45,351 nucleotides of DNA from Fibrobacter sp. UBA4373. Its GTDB lineage: Bacteria > Fibrobacterota > Fibrobacteria > Fibrobacterales > Fibrobacteraceae. Under the pieces are notes generated by a model, which saw nothing but the letters and a program-made list of their open reading frames with translations, was not told where the DNA came from and did no database searches. Position numbers and translations under genes: made by a program. Location: contig DGSB01000035.1 in NCBI GenBank assembly GCA_002390045.1, forward strand, positions 1 through 45,351, read 5' to 3'. Position 1 is the first letter of the stretch. Each line of letters starts with the position of its first letter. Shown here piece by piece: positions 16,010 through 25,593 of the stretch.

Positions 16010-19000
16010 TTATCGAGTCTTCGCAGCGCTCAGTTCGATGGCCAGCTTTTTCGCCGTCGAGAAGTCCGCCTTGCCCGTTCCAAGCTTCGGCACGACATCG
16101 ACCTTGAAGGCTTCACCCGGAATCATCATCGGAGGGATTCCCGACTTGCGGATTTCACGGAGAACTTCGTCGGCATCCTTGTCGCCGGCAAACAAAAGAA
16201 CGATTTTTTCGCCCTTGACTTCGTCCGGAATGGCGACAATGATAAAGTCCATACCGGCGATGACGCCCGAATCGTTGATTTTTGCTTCAACGGCACCCAA
16301 GGAGATCATTTCGCCACCGAGTTTTGCAAAACGGCTGTAGCGGTCCACGATAATGACAAAGCCATCCTTATCCAAATAGCCCTTATCACCCGTCTTGTAC
16401 CAGCGATGTCCATTGATTTCGAGGATAACGCTCTTCGTGCGTTCCGGATCTTTCAGATATCCTTTCATGATCTGGCAGCCGCCGACAAGGATCATTCCCT
16501 GTTCACCCTGCGGGAGTTCCACATCTGTAATCGGGTCGATAATTTTGACGCCGACACCTGGGATGGCCATGCCCACAGAATTTAAGTTCGTACGAGGATC
16601 CATCGTCAAGTAGTCGTCAAGAAGCACGTCTTCGGAATTGTACGTGGCGACCGGTGCGGTTTCTGTACAGCCGTAGCCTTCATAAATTTCCTTCTTGAAC
16701 TTACGGGCAAACAGGTCTCGGATTTCGGGACGGAGCTTTTCGGCACCCGAAAGCACGAATCTCAAATGCTTGAAGCACATCGGGTGCACCCAGCGGTTGA
16801 TGCCCACCGCACGAAGGAAGGTCGGGGTACCGACAAGGATCGTGACGCGGAATTCGGCGCAGACACGGGCCATCGTCTTCACATCCGTCGGTTCCGAGCA
16901 AGTCACCATCGGGATGCCTTCAAAAAGCGGGAGAAGAACAGTGACCGTAAGCCCAAAGGAGTGGAAGATCGGAAGTTCTGCAAGCATCACATCGTTCGGA
17001 CGGATGCAAAGGATGGCATTCGTCTGCTGCGTATTCGATACGAGGTTGCGGTGCGAAAGCATCACGCCCTTCGGCGTTCCTTCCGATCCCGAACTGAAAA
17101 GGATCACAGCCGTATCGTCCGGCTTCGACGACTTCACATACAGCAGTTCAAGCAAGCTGACCGGCAAAAGGACTGCGGAAGCAAGCGCGATATAACGGTA
17201 AAGCGGATTCACCACCTTATCGAGATCTTCCACGCAGATGAGCTTGCACACTGTTCCGAGTTTGAAATAATCCTGCCCACGGTTCTGGAGCTTATTCAAA
17301 AGGGCCCAACTCGTGAAAACAGTCTTGATTTCAGAACGTTCGATGCACTTGAGAACGGATTCGACTCCCGAGGTAAAATTCAAATGCACGCTGGTCTTGC
17401 CCGAAGCCCAAATGCCAAGCATCATGGAAACGCCTTCCGGAGACGGCGGGAGCATGAAGCCCACCCGTTCTTCCTTCCGAGCAATTTTTCCCAGAGCATG
17501 CGCATAGATTAAAACCTGCTGGATTAGGCCATAACCCGTAAGATGATCACCCAACGGGCTGTAAACCGCAACGCGGTGACGCACGCGACGTTTCATCGCC
17601 TGCAACCAGAACGGTACAATCGTCGGGTAGAAAGAAAGCGACTTGGACCAGGCGACCATCGAAAGTTCGCGCAAAATGTTCCGGAGCTTCGCCGTTTCGG
17701 TTTCCGCAGGGATTTCCTTACCGAAAGCGATTGAAATCACGCTGGTGAATTTTTCACCGAAATTGACGTTTTCGTTGGCATAGCTTCGCTTTCCGCCCCA
17801 AACGCCCTGGATGTAGAACGGAATCAGTTTTGCGCTAGTATCCTTGATTGCCGTCGAATAATCCATCGAAAAACGCCCGATATTACAAGACTTCGCAATT
17901 TCGCCTTCCGGGAAAATCACAACCGCTTCCCCCTGCAACAGAGCCTTTCGAATCGCCATCATGGCAGGTTCCGTATTTCGGCGGTTGATTCGGATAGCGC
18001 CCAAAAGCTTCAAAATCCAGCGGGAATAGCCATGTTCGAGCTTATCTTCGTTCACCGCCAAACGCAGCGAACGCGGGCTCGCCATCTGCAAAAGGATCCA
18101 GTCGATATAACTCGTATGGTTTCCAAGCAAAAGCACCGGGCCTTCCAGCGGAATATTTTCGTTTCCGATAATCTTCAAGTCATAACGGAACACATAGTAG
18201 GCGCGAAAAACCGTGCGGATGAGCGATTGCGGAAAACGAATAAACGCCCATACAAAAGCCGCAAACAAGAAGAGCGAAAATACGAACAGGAAGGTTTCCT
18301 TGTCCACGGACGTATATTCGAGAAGGAAGACTTCGAACGCAATGACGAAGACCAAAAAGAGCATCGTCACCATATTCGAAACAGCGACAATTCTCCCCGA
18401 AGATGCCGGACGGGAGTAAAGCAAAAGAAGCGAATTCAACACCGTTCCAAGGGCTCCGAAGAAAAGTCCCAAGAATGCGTACAGAATGCGGATGAGTACC
18501 GGATTTTCCACAAAAGGAATGAACATGGCGCAAATACCGCAGCCAAGAACCGATACCGGAATCAGCCCCACTTCAATAAACTGGTGCGAAGACCTGGAGG
18601 CGAGATATCCGCCAAACATCATACCGACAGCGGAGAAAACAAGCCCGTTGCGGATCACGTCCAAAAAGCCTTCGCCCGACAAATTCAGCGACAGCAAGAC
18701 AAAAACCTGGGCAAGTCCCCAGAAAACGGCAAGCCCGATGATGATCATCCGCGAAAGGCTAATGTACCAAGTCGCATGGAAAATTCGCCCCGGGGAACGG
18801 AACTGCAACGATTCGCTATCCGGCGCGGTCTTTGGGATAAAGAAGGCCGCCACTTCCGAAAAGACCGCAACCCCCACAAAGATCCAAAGCAGATAATCCA
18901 CGCCGAGAAGGGTCGCCGTTTCATGATAAAGGCTAATCACCCCGACAGCTGCCACAAAAGCGCCGGCAATCATCATATTGAACATATGGGCAACGCCCGT

Positions 19001-19405
19001 CGCAAGCCTCTGATTACCAAACATCTCCTTGACAAGGCCATATTTAGCAGGGCTTCCTATGGCAAAAGACGTCGAAACCAGCAGCACGAACCAGACAGCG
19101 ATTTTCGGAAGTCCCACAGTCCAGAGAACGCCGATGACAATCGATCCGGCAACAAATCCCAAAGAGGACCACGCAACGACTTTACCCTTTCCAAAACGGT
19201 CCGCCAAAAAGCCGGCCAACGGGAATGCCAAAAGATATGGCATATAGAACATCGCCTGCAAAATGGCGCTATAGATCAAAAGTTCAAAGGAATCTTTAGC
19301 CAACGAGTATTTGACCCATTGTTCAAAAAAGAGAAAAAGCCCCATCTGGATGAAGGATGAGGCAAGAACCGAGACTAAATAAGGAAAGAGACCTTTTATT
19401 TTCAT
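16010..19405 (-). CDS. MFS transporter / PlsC acyltransferase / acyl-AMP ligase fusion (LplT-Aas type), copy 1
   Basis: 1131 residues joining what E. coli encodes as LplT and Aas. Residues 1-400: a 10-12-span MFS domain like the lysophospholipid flippase LplT. About 410-600: a PlsC-type acyltransferase with HX4D (His430, Asp435 in GNHTSYIDW) and FPEGE (498-502). About 615-1131: an AMP-forming acyl-ACP/CoA synthetase with LFSSGSEGTPKG (769-780), EGYGCTETAP, YKTGDKG and the C-terminal catalytic Lys in KLGTGKAD. Likely role: flip lysophospholipid inward, activate a fatty acid and re-acylate it. AAAGGAA supports ATG 19405. It lies 33 bp behind a close paralogue. Confidence 0.93.
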   Translation of the reverse strand: MKIKGLFPYLVSVLASSFIQMGLFLFFEQWVKYSLAKDSFELLIYSAILQAMFYMPYLLAFPLAGFLADRFGKGKVVAWSSLGFVAGSIVIGVLWTVGLPKIAVWFVLLVSTSFAIGSPAKYGLVKEMFGNQRLATGVAHMFNMMIAGAFVAAVGVISLYHETATLLGVDYLLWIFVGVAVFSEVAAFFIPKTAPDSESLQFRSPGRIFHATWYISLSRMIIIGLAVFWGLAQVFVLLSLNLSGEGFLDVIRNGLVFSAVGMMFGGYLASRSSHQFIEVGLIPVSVLGCGICAMFIPFVENPVLIRILYAFLGLFFGALGTVLNSLLLLYSRPASSGRIVAVSNMVTMLFLVFVIAFEVFLLEYTSVDKETFLFVFSLFLFAAFVWAFIRFPQSLIRTVFRAYYVFRYDLKIIGNENIPLEGPVLLLGNHTSYIDWILLQMASPRSLRLAVNEDKLEHGYSRWILKLLGAIRINRRNTEPAMMAIRKALLQGEAVVIFPEGEIAKSCNIGRFSMDYSTAIKDTSAKLIPFYIQGVWGGKRSYANENVNFGEKFTSVISIAFGKEIPAETETAKLRNILRELSMVAWSKSLSFYPTIVPFWLQAMKRRVRHRVAVYSPLGDHLTGYGLIQQVLIYAHALGKIARKEERVGFMLPPSPEGVSMMLGIWASGKTSVHLNFTSGVESVLKCIERSEIKTVFTSWALLNKLQNRGQDYFKLGTVCKLICVEDLDKVVNPLYRYIALASAVLLPVSLLELLYVKSSKPDDTAVILFSSGSEGTPKGVMLSHRNLVSNTQQTNAILCIRPNDVMLAELPIFHSFGLTVTVLLPLFEGIPMVTCSEPTDVKTMARVCAEFRVTILVGTPTFLRAVGINRWVHPMCFKHLRFVLSGAEKLRPEIRDLFARKFKKEIYEGYGCTETAPVATYNSEDVLLDDYLTMDPRTNLNSVGMAIPGVGVKIIDPITDVELPQGEQGMILVGGCQIMKGYLKDPERTKSVILEINGHRWYKTGDKGYLDKDGFVIIVDRYSRFAKLGGEMISLGAVEAKINDSGVIAGMDFIIVAIPDEVKGEKIVLLFAGDKDADEVLREIRKSGIPPMMIPGEAFKVDVVPKLGTGKADFSTAKKLAIELSAAKTR

Positions 19406-19438
19406 AAATTCCTTTGGAAGTTCGGAAAATTTAAGAAC

Positions 19439-22400
19439 TTATTGCTGGGAGAGTTCCAGTGCAATTTTCTTAGACGCCTTAAAATCCGCTTTACCCGTAC
19501 CGAGCTTCGGAATGGCAGGAATCTTGAAAGCTAAACCCGGAACCATCAATGGCGGAATTCCAGATTTGCGAAGCGCACGGAGAACATCCGCAGGTTCCTG
19601 TTCAACTCCCGAATACAACAAGACAAGGCATTCGCCCTTGGCGCTATCCGGAATCGACGTCACCATGTAGTCGCCGCCCTCGAGAATCTTCGTATCGTTG
19701 ATGCGAATTTCAACAGCGCCCAGAGAAATCATTTCACCGCCGAGCTTGGCAAAACGGCTGTAGCGGTCCACGATCGTCAGGAAGCCGTCTTCGTCCAAAT
19801 GGCCCTTGTCACCCGTGCGGTACCAACGACGGCCGTCGAGTTCGATAATCGCGTCCTTCGTATGGGAAGAATCCTTTAAGTATCCCTTCATCACCTGGCA
19901 GCCGCCGATCAGGATCATGCCGTCTTCACCGGTCGGAAGTTCCTGGTTCGTATCCGGATCCACAATCTTATAGAGCGTTCCCGGAAGCGGCATACCGACA
20001 GTTCCCGGCTTATGGTTCACCTGCATCGTCAGGTAATCGTTCAAAAGGTTGTTTTCGAAGTTCACCGAAGCGACCGGAGCGGTTTCCGTACAACCGTAAC
20101 CTTCAAAGATTTCCTTTCCGAACTTGAGACGGAATGCGGTAGAAATTTCCGGACGGAGCTTTTCGGCACCTGCGATAATCATCCGCAAGTACTTAAAGCA
20201 CATCGGATGCACCCAGCGATTGACCGTAAAGGCGCGAAGGAAGGTCGGAGTACCCACAAATGCCGTCACTCGGAATTCTGCGCAAACACGCGCCATCGTC
20301 TTCACATCGGTCGGGTCTGCCACCACCACAATCGGCGTACCTTCCACAAGGCAAAGCAGCACATTCACCGTCAAGCCAAAGGAATGGAACAGCGGAAGTT
20401 CCGCAAGCATCACATCGTTCTTCGTCGAATTGAAAATGCAAGAAAGCTGGGCGCAGTTACCGATCATGTTGTAATGCGTCAATTCCACACCCTTAGGAAC
20501 ACCTTCCGTCCCCGAGCTAAAGAGCACGACAGCGGTATCGTTCAACTTCACATTCTTCTTGAAGTAGAAGAACTTGATCAACGGAATCGGAAGCACAACG
20601 CCCATGATCATATGGAAAAGCAATTTCCACTTCGGGATGCTCTTCATCACGTCTTCGGCATAAATCAGGTTGCACTTTTCGGCCAAGACGGAATAATCCG
20701 TCCCCTTCTGTTTCAAGCGTTGCAAGAATACACGGCTGGTGATGACCGTTTTGACATCGGCGCGTTCCATGCACTTCATCACAATATCCGGAGCCGACGT
20801 GTAATTCAGGTTCACGTTCACCTTACCGCGGACCCAGCCCGCAAGGTTCGCAATGACGCCACCGCCCGAAGGAGGAAGCATAATGCCCACATGCTGCTGA
20901 CCGCGAAGCAACTTCTTGAATATGCGGCTAAAGGCAAGGGTTGCACAAAGGAGCTTGTATCCAGAAAGGTGTGCGCCATCCGGGCTGTAAATCGAAGGAC
21001 CGGATCCCACCACTTTTTTACAGGCGATGAGCCAAGATTCCGCAATCGGCTTGTACGCGCGAAGCGAAGAACTCCAGGCATCGATCGAGATTTCACGCAC
21101 AATGTTTCGAATCTTATTCGGATCGGTTTCTTTAGGAACCGGTGCGCCGAACGAAATCGTGATAATTCGGGTAAGCTTTGCCGCAAGGGACTGCGCATCC
21201 GCTGTCGACGAATAGGCAAAACGGCTACCCCAAAGTCCCTGAATGTAGAACGGAACGATTACCGCATCCGTATCTTTAATCGCCTCGGAATAATCGAAAC
21301 GGAACGGTCCGACGAACGGAGTTTTTGCCACTTCGCCTTCCGGGAAGAGCACAACGGCATCGCCATTCTTCAAAGCTTCATGGATCTGCTTCAAGGCTTC
21401 CGCTTCATTGTTTTTATGAATACGGATAACGCCCATACGCTTTAAAACCCAGCGCAAAGTCCATTTTTCGTAATGGTCCTTATTACTGGCAATTCGAAGC
21501 GGACGCGGAGTCGCCATCTGCAAAACGGCCCAGTCGATAAAGCTAAAATGGTTTCCGAGCAAGAGCACCGGGCCTTCCGCCGGGATATTGTTCAAGCCGA
21601 GAACCTTCAAGCGGTAAGAGCTGAAGAACGTGCGGAGAAGCGAACGGAGAAGCGCCTGCGGCAAATGCTTTAAGGAATACGCAAAACCGACCAGAGAAAT
21701 CACCGCCAACAGGAAGAAAAGAACCGGGAAAACCGCATGGTGTTCATCCGGGAAAAGACGCAGCGTATAGTGGATAATCAGCGTTTCCACGCCAAGGAAA
21801 ATGCCGAGGATTACGATCTGGATCAAGTTCGAAACCGCAAGAATGCGTCCGGAATTCGTCGGAACCGTATTATACTGCAAAAGTGCATTCAGCGTCACCA
21901 GGAACATCGAGCTGAAGAAGCCGATCAAGAAGAATACAACCGACACCAGGAACTGGGAGTTCAAGAAAGGAACCAGCAAGAAGCAGATGGAAGAACCCAA
22001 AGCTCCCATCGGCACAAGTCCCGTTTCAATAAAGTCCTTGGATGCCCGCGCCACAATAAACGAGCCGAGCATCAAACCGAGTACGGCAAAGATAAGGCCA
22101 TTCTTGAACAAGACGATCGAATCGCTCCAGTTCGAATCCTGCTGGAAGACGGTCACAAAAATCTGGACACCGGCCCAGAAAATGGAAATACCCACAATGC
22201 AAGCCCGAACCGTCGGGAGCTTCCAGGTGTGCACCACGTTACTCACCACGGAAGAACGTCTGACCGAAGCGTATTCACGTCCAACCTTCGGAATGAGGAA
22301 TGCAAGCACGGTCGCAACCAAGCTCACCGCCATAAAGACCCAAGGCCAGGCAACCGCCTTGCGAAGGAACTGCTTCACCGTCGGAGCCGAATTGAGCGTC

Positions 22401-22888
22401 GCATCCACCGAATCCAGTCCAGGGACAAGAAGAGCCGCAAGGACAAGGGCCGCCACCGTAAAGATCTGGAGGAACGCATTGGAATAGCCCAAAAGCTTCG
22501 TTCCAAACATTTCTTTCAAGACGCCATACTTAGCCGGGCTGTGAATGGCAAATGCAGAAGCGGTCAAAAGCGTAAAGAAAATGGCAAGATTGTAGAACTT
22601 AAGCGTATAGAAGACTCCCGTCGCAATCAGGGAGGCAGTCATCACGACGGAACTCCAGGCAATGACTCGGCTCTTCGAAAAACGGTTCGAAAAGAAGCTC
22701 GCCGGAACGACCATAAACACAAATGGCAAAAGAAAGAACGATTGGAACAGGGCGCTCCAGAACAAGAGCTGCGAACCGACATAATGCGTTGCAATCACTT
22801 TCTGCGTAAAGACAAAATGGCCCATCACAGCGAAGTTCGTGAAGAAGATCGAAAGGAATAGAGGCCAAGCTCCTTTAATTTTCCACAT
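19439..22888 (-). CDS. MFS transporter / PlsC acyltransferase / acyl-AMP ligase fusion (LplT-Aas type), copy 2
   Basis: 1149 residues with the same architecture as the neighbouring copy. MFS spans fill about 1-400. A PlsC domain follows with NHFSFIDW and FPEGEVAK, then an acyl-activating domain with LFSSGTEGVPKG, EGYGCTETAPVAS, YRTGDKG and KLGTGKAD. Long stretches are identical or similar to copy 1 (for example RYSRFAKLGGEMISLGAVE), but the MFS halves differ more. A tandem duplication followed by divergence is the simplest origin. All catalytic motifs are kept in both. ATG 22888 is preferred to an upstream TTG (22897); AAAGG lies 9 nt before it. Confidence 0.93.
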   Translation of the reverse strand: MWKIKGAWPLFLSIFFTNFAVMGHFVFTQKVIATHYVGSQLLFWSALFQSFFLLPFVFMVVPASFFSNRFSKSRVIAWSSVVMTASLIATGVFYTLKFYNLAIFFTLLTASAFAIHSPAKYGVLKEMFGTKLLGYSNAFLQIFTVAALVLAALLVPGLDSVDATLNSAPTVKQFLRKAVAWPWVFMAVSLVATVLAFLIPKVGREYASVRRSSVVSNVVHTWKLPTVRACIVGISIFWAGVQIFVTVFQQDSNWSDSIVLFKNGLIFAVLGLMLGSFIVARASKDFIETGLVPMGALGSSICFLLVPFLNSQFLVSVVFFLIGFFSSMFLVTLNALLQYNTVPTNSGRILAVSNLIQIVILGIFLGVETLIIHYTLRLFPDEHHAVFPVLFFLLAVISLVGFAYSLKHLPQALLRSLLRTFFSSYRLKVLGLNNIPAEGPVLLLGNHFSFIDWAVLQMATPRPLRIASNKDHYEKWTLRWVLKRMGVIRIHKNNEAEALKQIHEALKNGDAVVLFPEGEVAKTPFVGPFRFDYSEAIKDTDAVIVPFYIQGLWGSRFAYSSTADAQSLAAKLTRIITISFGAPVPKETDPNKIRNIVREISIDAWSSSLRAYKPIAESWLIACKKVVGSGPSIYSPDGAHLSGYKLLCATLAFSRIFKKLLRGQQHVGIMLPPSGGGVIANLAGWVRGKVNVNLNYTSAPDIVMKCMERADVKTVITSRVFLQRLKQKGTDYSVLAEKCNLIYAEDVMKSIPKWKLLFHMIMGVVLPIPLIKFFYFKKNVKLNDTAVVLFSSGTEGVPKGVELTHYNMIGNCAQLSCIFNSTKNDVMLAELPLFHSFGLTVNVLLCLVEGTPIVVVADPTDVKTMARVCAEFRVTAFVGTPTFLRAFTVNRWVHPMCFKYLRMIIAGAEKLRPEISTAFRLKFGKEIFEGYGCTETAPVASVNFENNLLNDYLTMQVNHKPGTVGMPLPGTLYKIVDPDTNQELPTGEDGMILIGGCQVMKGYLKDSSHTKDAIIELDGRRWYRTGDKGHLDEDGFLTIVDRYSRFAKLGGEMISLGAVEIRINDTKILEGGDYMVTSIPDSAKGECLVLLYSGVEQEPADVLRALRKSGIPPLMVPGLAFKIPAIPKLGTGKADFKASKKIALELSQQ

Positions 22889-22935
22889 ATTTGCCAACCT
22901 TTATGCTTTTGTATTGCTGAAATGTCTCTTTTGAA

Positions 22936-23757
22936 TTAGAACTTCAAGTGCGCGGCGGCACCCAAAGTAAATCCATAATACAGATTTGCCGCATCATTCG
23001 TATATTCCCAAATCGGAATATTGAAATACGGTTCCACTTCAATCAGCCCCAAACTAATCGTGACCTTCGGTTCAATGCCAAGCGACATTGTATAGCCAAA
23101 TTCATCTTCCCCCGTATACCCTTGTGCGCGAACATTACCCGGAGTATTCGAAATAAAGCTTCCATCGCTGCCATAAAGGAATTCAAACGGGAATCCAAGT
23201 CCAACGCGGATCATTCCAAACGTAAATTCCGGGCGGATCAGCAAATACAGCTCGTCTGCGGAACGATCGTTAAAATCCCAGAAATACCAGCTGTGCAAAC
23301 GCACACCGAAGGATTTCCAGTCGCCGTAAAAATTGGAGCCACCAAAGACAAGCGCCGGATCCGGTCTTTCCCCATTCCCCAGAAGTTTCTTCGATCCCGC
23401 CGGGAAGACAAAATTCACAAATCCCGCCGAAGACGGAGATCCGTATTTGAATCCAAGAATCGGCCCCCAAACTCCAGTCACGTTCTTCATACCGTCGTCA
23501 CGGATCGGATATGTAAAATTGAATTCAATGCCGCGGACCGGACGAACGCGGATTGTCGGCACCAGGTTCAACTGGGATTCTTCCGCATCTTCCGAAAGAT
23601 CCGCATCATTGTCATCATGAAATACGGAGCGGTAGAAAACGCCATAAGCATTCAGGTCTACCTGGAACGTCTTGGAAATCACACCGTATTCGTTCATCAT
23701 CGCATATGCGGTCGATGACAAAAAGACAAACATCGCGATGGCAAGAATTTTTTTCAT
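22936..23757 (-). CDS. Outer-membrane beta-barrel-like protein of unknown function
   Basis: 273 residues: a signal peptide (about 1-19, ending STAYA), then alternating hydrophobic/polar strands rich in aromatic residues and Gly (GIEFNFTYPI, WGPILGFKYG, LYLLIRPEFTFGMIRVGLGFPFEFL). It ends in a C-terminal Phe (AAHLKF), typical of outer-membrane beta-barrels. I do not recognise a specific family; a transporter-like porin is possible. ATG 23757 with AAAGG upstream is preferred to 23787. It lies 47 bp before copy 2 of the fusion protein on the same strand, so it may be part of the same envelope-lipid unit. Confidence 0.78.
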   Translation of the reverse strand: MKKILAIAMFVFLSSTAYAMMNEYGVISKTFQVDLNAYGVFYRSVFHDDNDADLSEDAEESQLNLVPTIRVRPVRGIEFNFTYPIRDDGMKNVTGVWGPILGFKYGSPSSAGFVNFVFPAGSKKLLGNGERPDPALVFGGSNFYGDWKSFGVRLHSWYFWDFNDRSADELYLLIRPEFTFGMIRVGLGFPFEFLYGSDGSFISNTPGNVRAQGYTGEDEFGYTMSLGIEPKVTISLGLIEVEPYFNIPIWEYTNDAANLYYGFTLGAAAHLKF

Positions 23758-23794
23758 GTGCAAAACCTTTATTAAAAAAGTTTTCAATTCCGCA

Positions 23795-23802
23795 CAAAGA
23801 TA
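23795..23802 (-). promoter_or_regulatory. Candidate -10 box of the barrel-protein gene
   Basis: Minus-strand TATCTTTG, read 23802 to 23795. It predicts a leader of about 33 nt that carries the AAAGG ribosome site. No clear -35 was found. Confidence 0.35.
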
Positions 23803-23807
23803 GCTTT

Positions 23808-25184
23808 TTACGCCAAAAGATTTTCGAGTTCAGCGATTTCTCGCGGGATTTCCGCCGAAATATCTTCACAGCCGGTTTCCGTCACCAGCAGGTCGTTTTC
23901 GATACGGATTCCTACATCTTCTGCGTAATGAATTCCATCCAAATCGATTTCAAAATAACCGTAAAGCCCCGGTTCATTCGAAATGAGCATTCCCGGCTTG
24001 AGCGATTTTTGCATATAACAGCGGAACGGATCCCCTTCGTGAATCTGTTCCCCGATCAAATGGCTGACGCCGTGGGGACGCTTTTCATAAAGGAGCTTGA
24101 ACGTTCCGCCCTTAGAAACAAAGCGTTCCTGCAAGGCATTCCAGATAAAGTCCCAAACCAAAGGGTTCAAATCAGCGAGTTTTGCCCCTGGTTTCACGTT
24201 CTTCTGGTGGAATTTCTGAGCGTCGAGGACGATCGTATAAAGGATTTTCTGCAGCGGATTGAACTTGCCATTCACCGGGACCGTACGCGAAATATCGCTG
24301 TGCTGCGTGCCTGCGCGAACGCCAAAGTCCATCAGCAAAAGCTTTCCCGGTTCAAGCGCTTCGTCATTTTTCACATAGTGCAGGCAGCAGGCGTTTTTCC
24401 CGTTCGCCATGATCGTCGGGAATGCGAGATCCCCGTCGCTCTGGACCTGCATTTTGTAATCGAGAAACAGCTGCGCTTCACGTTCCGTCTTAAAATCCTT
24501 CAAATTTTTTAAAAATTCGCCAAAAGCATTGTTCGTCCAGACCTGAGCCCGGCGGGAATCCGCAATGCGGGCATCGTCTAAAATCACACGCAAGTCCATG
24601 TGCTTTTGGGCCAAGGACTTTACCTGCACGCGACCGTCAAAACGCTTTCTAAGCTCTGCAGCAAACTTGGCATTGTGATCGTCCTTGACCGACATCAAGC
24701 CCGTTTCGCCTTCAAATTCCAGGTAAAAGGCTTCCAAAGTTTTCAAGTTTTGCTTCTGAACCCGAGAATTCAGGTAACTCCAGAATTCCGTTTCGGGCAA
24801 AATCGTCTTGAATCCGGTCAATTTTTGAACTTCCGCCAGGGATTCTTCCGCATAAGCGACCTTGATTCCTGTCCAGAATTCCTTGTTCGCATCTTTTTTC
24901 GGCAAAAAGAGCACTTCGCGATGCTCGGCATCATCCGCCTTCGGATCCAGCAAAAGTTTGCATCCCGGCTGATTCAATCCCGAAAGGAAAAGGAAGCTCG
25001 GATCTTGGACCATCTTATTCCAAGTCTCGGCATAAACTTCTTCAGAGCCCGGATTTTGCGAAATTCCGCAAAAAAGACCAATCGTGTCCAGTTTTTGAAG
25101 CAGAGCTTCACGGCGAGAATGGTACACTTCAGCCGCCGGCACATCGCCGACAGGCTCGATAAAGACCTGGGAATAGCGATTCAT
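23808..25184 (-). CDS. pepP: Xaa-Pro aminopeptidase (M24 metallopeptidase)
   Basis: 458 residues, PepP-like: an N-terminal creatinase-type domain (about 1-170) and a C-terminal pita-bread domain. The five metal ligands are visible: Asp in LLMDFGVR, Asp in HSDISRTVP, His in PHGVSHLIG, Glu in ISNEPGLYG and Glu in IRIENDLLV. It removes an N-terminal residue before proline from peptides, in the cytoplasm. No Shine-Dalgarno precedes ATG 25184, but TAGATTTT ends 5 nt before it. Confidence 0.95.
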   Translation of the reverse strand: MNRYSQVFIEPVGDVPAAEVYHSRREALLQKLDTIGLFCGISQNPGSEEVYAETWNKMVQDPSFLFLSGLNQPGCKLLLDPKADDAEHREVLFLPKKDANKEFWTGIKVAYAEESLAEVQKLTGFKTILPETEFWSYLNSRVQKQNLKTLEAFYLEFEGETGLMSVKDDHNAKFAAELRKRFDGRVQVKSLAQKHMDLRVILDDARIADSRRAQVWTNNAFGEFLKNLKDFKTEREAQLFLDYKMQVQSDGDLAFPTIMANGKNACCLHYVKNDEALEPGKLLLMDFGVRAGTQHSDISRTVPVNGKFNPLQKILYTIVLDAQKFHQKNVKPGAKLADLNPLVWDFIWNALQERFVSKGGTFKLLYEKRPHGVSHLIGEQIHEGDPFRCYMQKSLKPGMLISNEPGLYGYFEIDLDGIHYAEDVGIRIENDLLVTETGCEDISAEIPREIAELENLLA

Positions 25185-25189
25185 GCCTT

Positions 25190-25221
25190 AAAATCTAAAT
25201 TTTTTACCTAATTCCATCCAA
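25190..25221 (-). promoter_or_regulatory. Candidate leaderless promoter of pepP
   Basis: Minus strand: TTGGAT (25221-25216), 18 bp, TAGATT (25197-25192). The hexamer ends 7 nt before ATG 25184. Confidence 0.4.
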
Positions 25222-25278
25222 AAAAATCCATTTTTCTATATATATTTCGGTTAACATCATTTATGCATGGAGCTTATC

Positions 25279-25590
25279 ATGTCTTTATCTAAAATTTGGA
25301 AACTCGCCCTCGCTTCTCTCTGCGCCCTTTCCCTTGCCGCTTGCGCTGGCTCTCGCCAGGGTGGTGACGAAAGCGCCGACGACGGTGAATATACCGAAGA
25401 AACGGAAGGCGGTTCCGCAAAGGTCCAAAAGGTCGACGAAGACGAATTGAAGAAGACTCAGGATGCCGCAGTAAAGGCAACGGAAGAAAACCACGAACTT
25501 CGTCGCCAGATTTTCGAAGCCAAAACCAAGCTCGGCATTTCTACGCAGACCCAGTCGGAAGATGCCGATGAAGCCGCAGACGCACAGTAA
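25279..25590 (+). CDS. Small acidic lipoprotein
   Basis: 103 residues, no recognised family. A signal peptide ends in the lipobox LAAC (Cys22), then an acidic linker (SADDGEYTEETEGG) and one amphipathic helix of coiled-coil type (about 48-85, DELKKTQDAAVKATEENHELRRQ). It would be a membrane-anchored short coiled coil in the periplasm. GGAG at 25269-25272 favours ATG 25279 over 25267. TATATT at 25241-25246 is a plausible -10. Its stop is 3 bp before phoH. Confidence 0.82.
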   Translation: MSLSKIWKLALASLCALSLAACAGSRQGGDESADDGEYTEETEGGSAKVQKVDEDELKKTQDAAVKATEENHELRRQIFEAKTKLGISTQTQSEDADEAADAQ

Positions 25591-25593
25591 TTA

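Noticed and set aside
20012..21445. 477-residue plus-strand frame (and a 442-residue one at 18032-19360) opposite the fusion-protein genes
   Set aside because: Both lie wholly inside well-supported minus-strand genes, have Arg/His-rich products without domains, and reflect codon bias.
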